Below, piece by piece: positions 48,156 to 59,333 of a stretch of DNA of 64,000 nt; within the stretch, counting starts at the first letter, position 1, and every line of letters begins with the position of its first letter. The translations under genes were made by a program, and so were the position numbers. Origin of the DNA: Aselliscus stoliczkanus (lineage: Eukaryota; Chordata; Mammalia; Chiroptera; Hipposideridae). The notes under the pieces were generated by a model, which had not been told where the DNA came from, did not search any database, and was given only the letters and a program-made list of their open reading frames with translations. The DNA lies in contig CM066738.1 of the NCBI GenBank assembly GCA_033961575.1, positions 103,317,478-103,381,477 on the forward strand, read 5' to 3'.

Positions 48156-49290
48156 ATTACTGTTGCTGTTTCGAGGCTTCTGCTTTGCCGTGGAGTAATG
48201 GTTCTTTTCTTCTGGCTGTTATTACTTACTCCATCTGATTTCTTCAAGGCATCATCACAGGGAACATACTGGCCAAGAAGAATTAGGTGGAGATGGAAAT
48301 AATCACTGCAGATCTTTGCATGATTAGAGCAGCTCCACATTTGAGCCATTCAGTCGCTGCACAACCCAACTCTTAAGGTCACTGCTCAACCTTCATAGGT
48401 AGAATGTGCTAGAGAGATGTGTCATGGAGCAGCCATTGCCAGAGCTGTCCCAAGGATATCAGAAGCTACAAGGATCCCACAGTGTGGTTTCCCTCTTCAC
48501 CACTGGATGTTTAATGCTTGGCACTTTACAGCCAGAGGGCTTGGTGTGGAGCAGAAACGGTGCATGGTGGGAGGATACTGAGAACTGATAATGTGTATAT
48601 GAGTCTCAATTTAGCACAGTGTCATCTCCTCCATATGGCTGATTGCCTGCGTCACCAGTTGAAGCCCAAGGCTCCTCAGAGGTTAGAAGTCAGGAAACGA
48701 TAATTTAGTCAAATTTCTTTTATCATTTCTAATCCTTCTAGCATCATCATCCAAAGCTTTCTGGTAGAATTAATAGAGCTGAAATGGTTCTGGAGGTCAT
48801 CCAAATTTTAGTAACAACAATGACATACACAGTATGTCAAATAGTGAGTTTGCTAATCTTATACAAGCACAGTTAAATCTGAAAAGCCGTAGACTTACGT
48901 GGACAGAAACTTAATATCTGGACTTAGCTTATATTTTTTGTAAAATAAAACTGTTCTCATGCTTTTTTAATAGTGAGAAGTTTGAGATGTATAGTGAGAA
49001 TCTTTAAAGTTGTAAATGTTGATGGAACACTTTAAGTACAAATATTACATGCAAGAAAAATAAACTTTGACTTGAGGTTCATAGCAAAAGAAATATTTTT
49101 GAATATTTCAAGTATAGTCAGATTATAAAACCAGTGTTCTGATGTGTAGATATGCTCCAAGATAAATGTGACAAGAGTATTGTGTAATGTAGGTTATATT
49201 TGCTTAACTTGTATCCACATAGTTCCATCATAATTGGTTGAAAAAGTGAAAACTAAATCAAATGCTTTTCTAGATCATAAACAGATTGGA
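48156..49290. other. Unrecognised intergenic sequence
   Basis: No supported gene or diagnostic repeat. Confidence 0.4.
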
Positions 49291-49416
49291 TGTTGTTTTG
49301 TTGTTGTTGTTGTTGTTGTTTTTGAGGGCAGTGTCACTGGCCCTCATATGTGGGACCCGAACCGCGGCTGCTGGCTTCCCAAGCCAGCGCTTAACCACCG
49401 CGCCACTCGGCCGGCC
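49291..49416 (-). mobile_element. tRNA-derived SINE, copy 3 (full length)
   Basis: Minus-strand copy with a (TTG)n-type tail at 49,291-49,325, then GAGGGCAGTGTCACTGGCCC, GTGGGACCCGAACCGCGG, CCAAGCCAGCGCTTAACCAC, CGCGCCACTCGGCCGGCC. The flanks GGATGTTGTTTT and TGGATGGTTTTT form an imperfect target duplication. Confidence 0.9.
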
Positions 49417-49950
49417 CTGGATGGTTTTTAATTGAATAGTTTTTAAATGAATTAAAGAAACTCCTCATTTATTTTAGCATAATTTAAACATAATTATTGT
49501 TTAAAAAGTCAGTTTTTAAAAATTAATTAAATCTTAGATAGCATCAGTTGTCTATGGGGTTTAAGAATCTTTGCTATGTGTTTCTTTACATAAAGATTTG
49601 TAACCAGCCCTCTAAAGTTGATAAGAAACACTTCAAATTTTATAGAATTTATTTTTTTATTTCTTCCAAATAAGTTTTTTTTTCCCCAAAGAAAGAATAG
49701 TATTCTTGAAATGGTATTGTTTAGAGCTAAGTGATGATTTATGTTTACATGGTGTATAAATTAAAACGGCATCGAAGAACAAGACTGCAGGCTCCTCAAG
49801 TCAACGCATACGGGCCAGGATCTGAGAAAGCGGTAATAGTTTACCGAGAATTGATAGGATTCCAGGCAAGCAGCCCCTCTAACCAACCTTACAAGGAACT
49901 GGTAAGCCAGAATGTCAGTGTACTTATGTACAATGTGGGATACCCCTTTC
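49417..49950. other. AT-rich spacer, unrecognised
   Basis: No diagnostic repeat. An open frame begins at 49,731 (MMIYVYMVYKLKRHRRTRLQ) and stays open for about 100 codons into the tandem duplication and the SINE. No domain is recognised. Confidence 0.35.
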
Positions 49951-50034
49951 TTAGTGTTACTGGGCCAACTGAGCAGCATCAACCCCCACCACTTAGTGTT
50001 ACTGGGCCAACTGAGCAGCATCAACCCCCACCAC
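49951..50034. repeat. 42-bp tandem duplication
   Basis: Two perfect 42-bp units (49,951-49,992 and 49,993-50,034), each beginning TTAGTGTTACTGGGCCAACT and ending CAACCCCCACCAC. Identity of the units implies a recent duplication. Confidence 0.95.
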
Positions 50035-50054
50035 TGAAAAACGTTAATGTTTTC

Positions 50055-50085
<31 letters not shown>

Positions 50086-50170
50086 AGTGTCACTGGCCCT
50101 CATATGTGGGATCCAAACCGGGGCGCTGGCTTCCAAGGCCAGCGCTTAACCACCAGCCACTCAGCCGGCC
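50055..50170 (-). mobile_element. tRNA-derived SINE, copy 4
   Basis: Minus-strand copy with T25 tail, GAGGGCAGTGTCACTGGCCC, GGGATCCAAACCGGGGCGCT, AACCACCAGCCACTCAGCCG. Target duplication AATGTTTTCTTTT is seen at 50,046-50,058 and again just after the element at about 50,172-50,184. Confidence 0.9.
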
Positions 50171-50193
50171 CAATGTTTTCTTTTCTATAGAGA

Positions 50194-51328
50194 TGTTAAG
50201 TATAGAAATGTTAAGTCTCCTCCCTAGTTTTTTAGTTTCTTAGCTCTTGGGCTTTGATTGCTCTTCTAACCAGTTTGTGAATCTTGGAAGGAAGATCCCC
50301 CTTGCTTCTTAATTGCTTTGTAAATCAGTTCCTGAATCTGAAACAATGTAAGTCTCCTACCCTTGCTTCCGATAACTAGTTGAAAGCCTGAGACTTCCTA
50401 ATATCCCCCAGGCCAGGAAGCTAAATGTCAAACCCATTCTGTGCCCAGACAACTGACTCCACCTGAGTGATGGAGTGAATAGCCGCAAGTTTCATAAGAA
50501 CTACAGATTGATATTTTTGTTCTCATTCAGGAGCCTGGAGGATGCAGGGGATACCCCAACAAACAAAGAAGCCAACCTGGTCTTCCAGGTGGAGCTTGAG
50601 ACCCCTTCCTCTCATCTGAGATCAGCTAGGGCGAGAGTTCCGTGAACCCCAATAGGCAAGGACAGCTCTACGCCCCTGCCCAGCAGGAAGCAGGTACAGA
50701 AGAAGAGACCTCCTGTCCCTCAGCTTCCCATAGAGATTTTATGGGGATCACATCTTTCAAGGAGAAACTAGTCAGGCAGTTAGAGGAAGGCATTGGGTCT
50801 CTGCATTGCTACATTCCTACACATCCCACAGAGTGCAACCCCCTGAGGCACTTCCCCTCTCCACCCAAAACTCCCCCATTGTATTGTAAGTGCAGGAAGA
50901 GCAAGTGGGCACAAAATATCCAACTAGATCAGACCAGTCACTCACACCTAGGCAGTACCTCCTGTTAATCACAGGTGCCAATCAAGTGGTCCTAGCCCAG
51001 AAAGAACAGCCCATCCTGGAGAAAAAGGATAAAACCCCCAAGTCCTGGGAGGGAAGCATGGCTGCTAATCCTGCTGCCGTTTTTTCCCTGCTTCTTTTTA
51101 CCACTTTTTCCCTTTAAGCCTCACCTTTGCATGTGCCCCCTCCACATTCTTTGTTAATGGGCCCTTGAGCCATCCTCTAGTACTCAGGTCTACTTCTATT
51201 TCTAAATGTACTATCTTTTCTAATAAACTACTTATTCTACTGCTTTACTCTGGTATCTCGTTCAATTCTTTGCTCGAGTCGCCAGGGACCTGGACTCTGC
51301 GCCGAGAGAGGCCCACTCTCCGACAACA
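50194..51328 (+). mobile_element. Probable solo LTR (ERV1-like)
   Basis: About 1.1 kb starting TGTTAAG (50,194 or 50,209) and ending CTCTCCGACAACA. LTR-type features near the 3' end are TATA-like GGATAAAAC at about 51,027, polyadenylation signal AATAAA at 51,222-51,227 and a GCTCGAGTCGCCAGGGACC / GCCGAGAGAGGCCC end typical of gammaretrovirus-like LTRs. No primer-binding site follows and no polypurine tract precedes it, so it appears to be solo. A 4-6 bp target duplication was not found, and the left boundary is uncertain. Confidence 0.6.
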
Positions 51329-52046
51329 TTAGGAGTGCATTCTGTATCTCCATTTTCCAGGTGTCCGGTTTCCTAGCATTAAGTTATGGGAAAATGAATT
51401 GCTCATCAAAAGGTGGCTGAATTTTGAATCAGGATCACAGTGTGCAAATTTGCATGGTCTCAGAGACTTTTTTTTCTGAGGGTGAGAGCAAAACCCCAAA
51501 GTACGAAGTCTTCTCTGGGATATATAGTATGTCTTTCTAGTGATGGAAAACTCATCTCCACCAGATGCAATAGCTGTTTACATTGAAAAGCTTCCGTCAG
51601 CCTTAAATGCATTGACTGTTTTCCCTGTTTTCCACTTCAAGCAGCCTCCTTACATCGCTTTTGAAAGAAAGCAGGTTTTAAAAATTAATGAAGATTGTTG
51701 AATTACAGTGTACACCCAGAGAACGTCATCCTCCTTGTACTTCACATGACTTCGTGTAGTTCGTTTCCAATGCAATTGTTTTGCACCCTTCCTTAAGAAT
51801 GTTTCTGTCAGAGGATAACCATGCTTGCATTTGGCTCTGTCCCAGGTTTCTTTCAGAACACATTGACAAACTGACTCTTGGGATACTTCTGACTCTGCAA
51901 GCCATTACAAGTAGATTCTGACTAGTTTCACTCTCAAATTTTCTGAAAGGCCAATATACTGAGATACGAGTTCAGAAAACCAGTTCTCCGTTACGCTTCT
52001 ATGTTACTCTTACAAATCTTATGGTTCTATTTTATGCTAAAATAGT
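51329..52046. other. Unrecognised intergenic sequence
   Basis: No gene or diagnostic repeat. Confidence 0.4.
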
Positions 52047-52153
52047 GTACACACGACTTGTATTCATCTTTTGTTATCGGTATATACTGAGTATTAGAAT
52101 TTTAATACTTTCCTTTCTTAAAATGTGTATATATGTTTTTGGCACCCTCTGTA
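52047..52153 (+). mobile_element. Mariner 3'-end fragment
   Basis: GACTTGTATTCATCTTTTGT, TATCGGTATATACTGAGTAT, TTTCTTAAAATGTGTATATA, ending TTTTTGGCACCCTCTGTA. It is the reverse complement of the left part of the mariner remnant at 36,950, and here the complete 3' inverted repeat end is retained. The 5' part is missing. Confidence 0.8.
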
Positions 52154-52289
52154 CATAGTTTTAAGGAACTTTGATTAATGTTTTATCCCATTTACAAAAC
52201 ACTTAAACAACTTTAAATGTGTTAAACTGCATTCATATTTTAATATATTTTATTTTATATTTTATTCATCCTATGAATGTGTATTTATG

Positions 52290-52555
52290 ATCTCCATTTT
52301 TTCCCCACTTTGTTTTGAAAAAAAAAAATTGCACTTACAGAAAGGTGAAGTAATACAACATCCGCCCATAAAACCTTCACCTAGATTTCCCGCTTGCTAA
52401 TATCTTGCCATCTTTGCTTTACTTGTCTATATATAATTTTAATTTAAAAATAAGTTATAAATACCATGACATTTCAATCTTCAGTGCTTCAGCATATACC
52501 AAGTGAAAACAAGGGACTTTTGGGATTTGTTGGCATATAATTGTTTGTAGTATTT
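52290..52555 (-). repeat. Old L1 3' region, antisense (first part)
   Basis: CACTTACAGAAAGGTGAAGT, CACCTAGATTTCCCGCTTGC, TAATATCTTGCCATCTTTGC: antisense L1M 3' UTR landmarks. It resumes at 52,925 after a younger L1 piece. Confidence 0.6.
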
Positions 52556-52924
52556 TTGTGACAACATGGATGGACCTAGAAGGTGGTATTGTGTAAGTGA
52601 AATAAGTCAGATGCAAAGATAAATACCATATGACCTCACTTATATGTGGAATCTAAAGAACAGAATAAATGAACAAACAAAACAAAAACAGACTCATAGA
52701 TACAGAGAACCAGCAGATGGTTGCTAGATGGAAGGGGCATTGGGGGATTCGGTGAAAAAGGTGAAGGGATTAAGAAATACAATGGGTAGTTACAAAATAG
52801 TCACAGGGGTATAAAATACAGCATAGGGAATATAGTCAGTTATATATAAAAGGATAGGGGAATTTTCTACACAACCACAATGTCATTATGTCACCTGAGA
52901 AAGTTGGCACTGGTCCAGCAACCA
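52556..52924 (+). mobile_element. L1 3' end, sense, inserted in older L1
   Basis: GACAACATGGATGGACCTAG, AATACCATATGACCTCACTT, CAGACTCATAGATACAGAGA, CAACCACAATGTCATTATGT and a short A-rich tail. Orientation is opposite to its flanks, which both read as antisense older L1. Confidence 0.75.
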
Positions 52925-53830
52925 TGACTAATAAAAAGTTCATATTCAATTTACCTAGTTAACCCCAAAACAGCTTTTAGAATTTTTGTTTGCTTAACCC
53001 AGGATACAATCATAGGTTATGAATTGCATTTGCTAGTCATGTCTCTTTAGTTTTCTTTAATCTAGCACAGTCCCTGGCCTGTGTTTGCTTTCATGACATT
53101 GACCTTTTTGAAAATTCAGTCCAGTTGTATCATATAATGTCCCGCAATCCAGATTTAGTTCCTCATGATTAGATTCAGTGTAAACATTTGGCAAAAATAC
53201 TGGAAATAATGTGCACTTCCAATAATATCCATGACATGAGGAAAAATATTAGATTGCCCTGTTACTGGTAATGCTAATTGTGACCATGTGGTTAAGGTGG
53301 TATCCATCAGATTTATCCACGTAAAAGTACCCTTCCCCCTTTTAATTAAGCGAGGTGTTATTTTGAGAACATGTGAATGTTTCGCTTCCCAACAACTTTG
53401 CACCCAGTGGTGAAAATGCTTGAGTCAATTACTACATTTGGTGGTTGCAAAATGATACTTCCTTTTTAAATGTTTAGTTGGCATTCTTCTGTAAAGAGCT
53501 TTCTCTGCACCCTTCTCCACCTGTTTTTCTTTGAGAATCCCTATGGACTTTCTTGTTTTATTTTCTGGTACCATCTTATTCTTTCCGATACTCAAATTCT
53601 GCCAGATTTGGCCAGTGGGAGCCCCTTCATAAACCAATTCATAGAGTGTATTGGCTTGTGCGTCTTTTTGACATACCCCAATCTTTCATGATTTCTGAAC
53701 CAATTGGCAAGAAGTATGGGTCCTTGATTGGGTCAGTGATCAAGATCTATGCATGGAGCTGGCAGGTATTCCGCCACACCACATCGGGGCTTGGGGAGAA
53801 GGCTGGATTCTTGGAAAAAAATAAGTTACT
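52925..53830 (-). repeat. Old L1 3' region, antisense (second part)
   Basis: ACTGGAAATAATGTGCACTT, CCCTGTTACTGGTAATGCTA, GACCATGTGGTTAAGGTGGT, CTTTTTAAATGTTTAGTTGG: antisense L1M 3' UTR text. ORFs on both strands at 53,155-53,837 fall inside it. Confidence 0.65.
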
Positions 53831-53901
53831 TTTATGAAGGCAAAAGGGTAAGAGATGTTGGGTTTAAGCTAGGTTGAAAATCAACAGCTCAACAATAATA
53901 A

Positions 53902-54006
53902 TTTTTTTTTTTGAGGGTAGTGTCACTGGCCCTCATATGTGGGATCCGAACCGGGGCCGTTGGCATCCCAAGCCAGCTCTTAACCACTGCGCCACTCGGC
54001 CGGCCC
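53902..54006 (-). mobile_element. tRNA-derived SINE, copy 5
   Basis: Minus-strand copy: T11 tail, GAGGGTAGTGTCACTGGCCC, GGGATCCGAACCGGGGCCGT, CTTAACCACTGCGCCACTCG, GCCGGCC. Near-perfect target duplication CAGCTCAACAATAAT / CAGCTCAGCAATAAT at about 53,885-53,899 and 54,007-54,021. Confidence 0.9.
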
Positions 54007-54021
54007 CAGCTCAGCAATAAT

Positions 54022-55185
54022 TTGATGTAACTATATATTTAAAGAAGTACATGAATTCAGCAAATTTTTTATCCCAGAGAATACTACTGGAGTAATGGTT
54101 ACTTTTCTGTCTAACAAGCCAGTCCTACAGGACCTCAGTTCTACTTTTCCATGGGTCCCTAGAACGCCATGTTGTATTTTGGGGGAGACAGCCCCTGCCA
54201 TTTTGAACAGTTGGGAAAAAGTCTATTTGCAGACAGACATCCCATAGAACTAGGCAAGTGCCTAATGTCTTAATTAATTAATTAAGTGACTTAATTTCTA
54301 ACATAAGCGAGTAGCCTAAGGATTTTCCAAACCAATCCACTTTAGGATCAAGTTTTTTTCTTGGGTTTCTCCAAAAGTTTAGTGTATAAGTGGGAGGATG
54401 TGGGCAGCCTGGTCAATCTAAGCCCTTAAGAACCCTTCTGACAAAGGGAACCACAATTCCAGGGAGACTCCGAATTTAAGTCAACATTAGTCTTCCCAAA
54501 AAGGTGCCATACCCCACAGTGTTGAGCATGGATTCCAGGCTTATCAATGGGAATACTGTCACAGCATCAGTACCGACGATTTCATTCTATCTCAAATTGG
54601 TCTTGCAGGGTGTTTTTGTAAACCTTATAAAAAAGTTTTTAAAAATTTAAATATGCAATTAATTTTTTTCCTTAAGTTGTATAATAATGAAAAATTTACC
54701 TGTGCTGTTGTAAGACCTTTAGAGCATCTTTTTAAACTGTAATCTTTAAAAACAAATTAATGTTTAATGTCTCTCTTAAATTCATGATCTAACTAAACAA
54801 AAATATGGGATCTCACAAACAAAAAAAAATTTGAGGTATCTTAAACCCATGACAATTTAAGTGATCAAAACTGCAGATTGTGATGTGAGTGCAATGGTAT
54901 CGGAAGCCTGTTGGTTGCTTCCCCATCACCTATGTCTACCTTCCTCCTTTCTGACAGCCCTGGATTTTTGGTGAGGGATACACATGGTTCTGAAGAAGCT
55001 GACTCCACTTCTCTGATTCCAGTGAATGATGAGGCATGGGCATGTGACCTAAGCCGATTCAGTTAGAATGAATCTCGGGCCTAGTCTGGGTTTTGACACA
55101 GATGGTTTCTCTTCCCTGCTAGATATAAGCAAGGATTCATGTGACCCCTGGAGCTGTTGGCAGTTACTTTTGGTTCCTGGAGTGT
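54022..55185. other. Unrecognised intergenic sequence
   Basis: AT-rich; no diagnostic repeat or gene. Confidence 0.4.
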
Positions 55186-55305
55186 TCTTCATTCATTTAT
55201 TCAGCAAGTGTTTATCAACATCTGTGTTCTGGATGTCAAAATATAAAATTAAGACATGGTCACTGACGTGAAGATATTTATATTCTAATGGCAAAGGATC
55301 GATAT
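55186..55305 (-). repeat. L2 LINE 3' fragment
   Basis: ATTCATTTATTCAGCAAGTG, TATCAACATCTGTGTTCTGG, TATTTATATTCTAATGG: antisense L2 tail. Confidence 0.65.
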
Positions 55306-57050
55306 TCACAAAGACTGGGAGAATAAATTCTTGGTATGGATCTGATTGGCTGCTCCAGGAGATAGAATGGCTATATCTGGGTATCCTTTTCATGGAGTTG
55401 ATATCATGATTAGTCTGCTCTGAACTATCCAATTAACTGTGGTTTTAGTGTAATTTCTTGCAGCAACCAAATTGCAAAAGGGAAGGTCTCTTCAATCCTC
55501 AATCACTGGCTAGTCCTTTAATCCAAGGTATAACCTTAACTTGAAATCAGCCTTCTGACTATATACAAATATTTGGACAGTAATGTCCATAATAACATCT
55601 TTCATTATTAGAGAGTCAAGTAAAACAAAGTATATTGATATGTATTAAATGTCATCTAGGGACAAGAGACAATAGTACTTTGTGTCCTTAAAGATGTCTC
55701 ATAGGATATATCCCTTTACGAAAGATTTGGATAGAAACATACACTACCCACCATTATTACCACAGTAACACTATCTGGTCCATCTGAATGATGATACAGG
55801 GAATATATCGGTGGGCCAATTGGGAGGCTTACCTTCCTAGGACATCTTACTAGAATCATCTGGGTGATTTTTCCCAACTAAACACCTACAACTCATCATG
55901 GGATTTCCATCAGGGCCCCTCCCCGAAAAGCACAGCAGTAGTACATCCCTCACTGAAGGCGTTCTCTCTCTCTCACTTATGATAGGGTGGGGAAAACATT
56001 GAGGCCAGTGTAGTGAGTTGCAGTACGGACAGAGGGCTATGAAACAATATGTTGGGGATACAGACCAAATTGTCCAACTGATGGATGATGATCAAAATCA
56101 TAAATCATGTATATATATGTCATGTATGTGTAGAAACTTTGATCACTGCATTTTCTAATATTGGCCAGAGACGGAAGAACGAAAGTCATTGTTGAGCACA
56201 AATCAGAATTCTGACATAAAGTTTATGGAACAAGTTTTGTGGAGAGCTCATACCAATGGTTTCTTGTGGCCAAGGAAAATGTAAAGACCTTTTGCCTGGG
56301 TCACATGTAGAAATCACCTCAGAGGTAAAATATTAGCTTATTACACAAAATATCCCCATCTAGACAGGTGACTCACTATGGACCTGCAAATATCTAGCAA
56401 GAGTAGTAGTATTAGTTGCTTCAAGTATTTCTCCCTAAGCTTTAGAAATGTGGGAACAGGAAATGAGATAGGGTAGAATTTCCAGTTGAAGTTGATAGCG
56501 AGAGGGGTAAGGAGTGTTACTAAAAGTCCTTATATAATTTTCTCCTGTTTGTAAGGATTTCTACATTACACCCAAAGAATGCAAGGAAATAGCAAATTAT
56601 ATGAAAGAATGGCTTTCATATATTTTGACAATTTCAAATGTGTTGAAAATAATTCTGTGTCCCCATTTTATCGATGGAACTGATTTAGGCTTCAGTCCAG
56701 ACTTTTTCCGAATTATAAATTAACTTCTTAGGGCATAAAGTTGTGAGATAAGAGGACTCAGTATCTGCTCTCCAACAAGATGTCCCAACATATTCAGAAA
56801 GAGTTACAATGTGATTTTTTTTTACATAGTCTTACTATGTAGTTATAGTAGGACTTAATGTAACCTTAATAGTTAAAAAAAAAAAAGCAAACAAAAGGAG
56901 ACCCCTTTTAAAATGAGCCCTCGAAAGACCCAACTGGGTCTTAAAGTTTGGACTATATTGCTTAAATTAAAAAAAAAAAAAAAAGCAGTTCCAGTGATGT
57001 ATTTTGGAGATGTTCAAATCTTAAAAACGTAACAAAACTTCTTTAAAAAC
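55306..57050. other. Unrecognised intergenic sequence upstream of ZCCHC2
   Basis: About 1.7 kb without diagnostic repeat or gene. Two A-rich runs (56,876-56,886; 56,970-56,984). Confidence 0.4.
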
Positions 57051-57061
57051 TTGAAAGCCTG

Positions 57062-57189
57062 GGCCGGCCTAGGGGCGCGGTGGTTAAGCTCTGGCTTCGG
57101 ACGCCAGCGGCCCCGGTTCGGGTCCCACATAGGAGGGCCGGTGACACTGCCCTCAAAACAAACAAACAAACAAACAAACAAACAAAGAT
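57062..57189 (+). mobile_element. tRNA-derived SINE, copy 6 (plus strand, full length)
   Basis: The best copy for reading the element: head GGCCGGCCTAGGGGCGCGG, A-box-like GGGCGCGGTGG at 57,073-57,083, B-box GGTTCGGGTCC at 57,115-57,125, body end GTGACACTGCCCTC, then a (CAAA)n tail at about 57,155-57,186. Perfect target duplication TTGAAAGCCTG at 57,051-57,061 and 57,190-57,200. It lies only about 170 bp upstream of the ZCCHC2 CpG island. Confidence 0.93.
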
Positions 57190-58065
57190 TTGAAAGCCTG
57201 TCAAGGTGGTAGTTGATTCCGTTCATCGAGTCCCAGGGTATTTGCTCTAGCCCAAGGATTCAAAATGGGCCAGGCACAGACACGTTACTTGGCAAATAAC
57301 GTGATTCCCCAACGATGGAGGGGTTGGGGGTGGAACAGTTTCCAAGGAGCGCTCCAGACCAGAAGCAGTCGTTATAGGGCGGCCACACCGGCGTGTCCCC
57401 CACGGCGCCGAAGCCGCGGAACCCGCTCAGTTGGGGTCCCCTCGGGACCGCGCGTGCCACCTCCGCACCGGGCAGCCTGCGCTGGGCTGGGGCGCTCGCC
57501 CAGGATGGGGGCGTCCGGGCGCCCCAGCCATGCCCCAGCCCTTCCTCCGGCCCCAGTTCTGCGATCCGCAACACATAGAGTCACCAGACCCCGGTCCAGC
57601 TGTGGGGGGGGGGCATTATCCCCTAACTGACTTCCAGGAGGCTGGCCAGGCGGTGGGGAGCTCCTCTCAGGGGTAGGGCGCGCACTGCAGAGGAACGCCC
57701 GCTCGCGGGGCGCGCTCAGCGCGGCGGCCCAGGACCAGGGGGGTGCAGGCGGACCTGGTGCGGGGCCCAAGCAGGAGGCAGAGCAGCGGAGGCAGGTGTG
57801 CAAAGCGGGAGTGGGGCCCGTGCAAAAGCTGCAGTCCCCCACTTGGCTCCTCGCACGCGCCCCGCTGCGCTCGCGATCACCTAGCCGCCGCCCCAGTGCC
57901 CCCCACCCGCATCCACCCCCCAGCTGCCAAGCCGCGGACTTGCAGACCGCGCGGATTCCCACGAAGGGAGGAGGCCGAGTGGGGGGGGAACTGGGCGTGG
58001 CCTTCAGAGAGAGGCGGGCCCCCCTGGGGGCGGGGACGCCTACGCAAGCGCCGGCTCCCGCCGCT

Positions 58066-58072
58066 GATTGGC
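58066..58072 (-). promoter_or_regulatory. Inverted CCAAT box (NF-Y-type)
   Basis: CTGATTGGCTG contains ATTGG, the reverse complement of CCAAT, in the flanks favoured by NF-Y. Its position about 420 bp before the start codon fits a start site some 60-100 bp downstream, near 58,130-58,170. Confidence 0.55.
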
Positions 58073-58411
58073 TGCAGCGCCTGAGCGGCATCAGCCAGCG
58101 TCTCCGCCCGGCCCGGCCGCTCCTCCTCTCCTCCTGGGCGCTCGGGCTGCACCCGCTCGCGAGGGAACCGCTTGGGCGCCGCCGCTCCAGCGCCGTGAGG
58201 ACGACCGGCGAGAGGAAGGCGGAAGCGGGACGCGCTCGGCCGCCGCCATCCGCGCCCGGGCTCCCGGAGCCGGTGCGGAGCCCCGAGGGAGGGGCCGCCG
58301 CGGGCACGCCCCGCCCCCGCTCGGGGGCCGAAGACGCCCGCGACCTCCGCGGCCGGCCGCCGCCCCCGCCCCGGCGGGGACCCGCCCCTGGCCGCGGCCT
58401 CCGCGGGCGGC

Positions 58412-58432
58412 ATGGAGGGGCCGCGCTCCTGA
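58412..58432 (+). CDS. Upstream ORF 1 (6 codons plus stop)
   Basis: ATG in strong context (GGCGGCATGG, G at -3 and +4) encoding MEGPRS then TGA, in a different frame from the main ORF and 55 nt before it. If inside the transcript it could lower initiation at the main start. Transcript coverage is inferred. Confidence 0.45.
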   Translation: MEGPRS

Positions 58433-58463
58433 CGGCCGCCGCCCCGCCGCGCTTCCCGCTCGC

Positions 58464-58481
58464 ATGCCCGCGCCGCCCTAG
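58464..58481 (+). CDS. Upstream ORF 2 (5 codons plus stop)
   Basis: ATG in weak context (CTCGCATGC) encoding MPAPP then TAG, ending 6 nt before the main ATG and in the same frame. The TAG shows that the main protein cannot be extended upstream, which fixes the start at 58,488. Confidence 0.45.
   Translation: MPAPP

Positions 58482-59333
<852 letters not shown>

Noticed and set aside
1..57000. Exons of the neighbouring upstream gene (TNFRSF11A in human synteny)
   Set aside because: No recognisable exon or 3' UTR found; the human intergenic distance, as I recall it, is longer than the upstream part of this window.
57062..57189. A functional tRNA gene
   Set aside because: A- and B-box-like motifs are present, but it has an A-rich tail, target duplications and sister copies, so it is a SINE.
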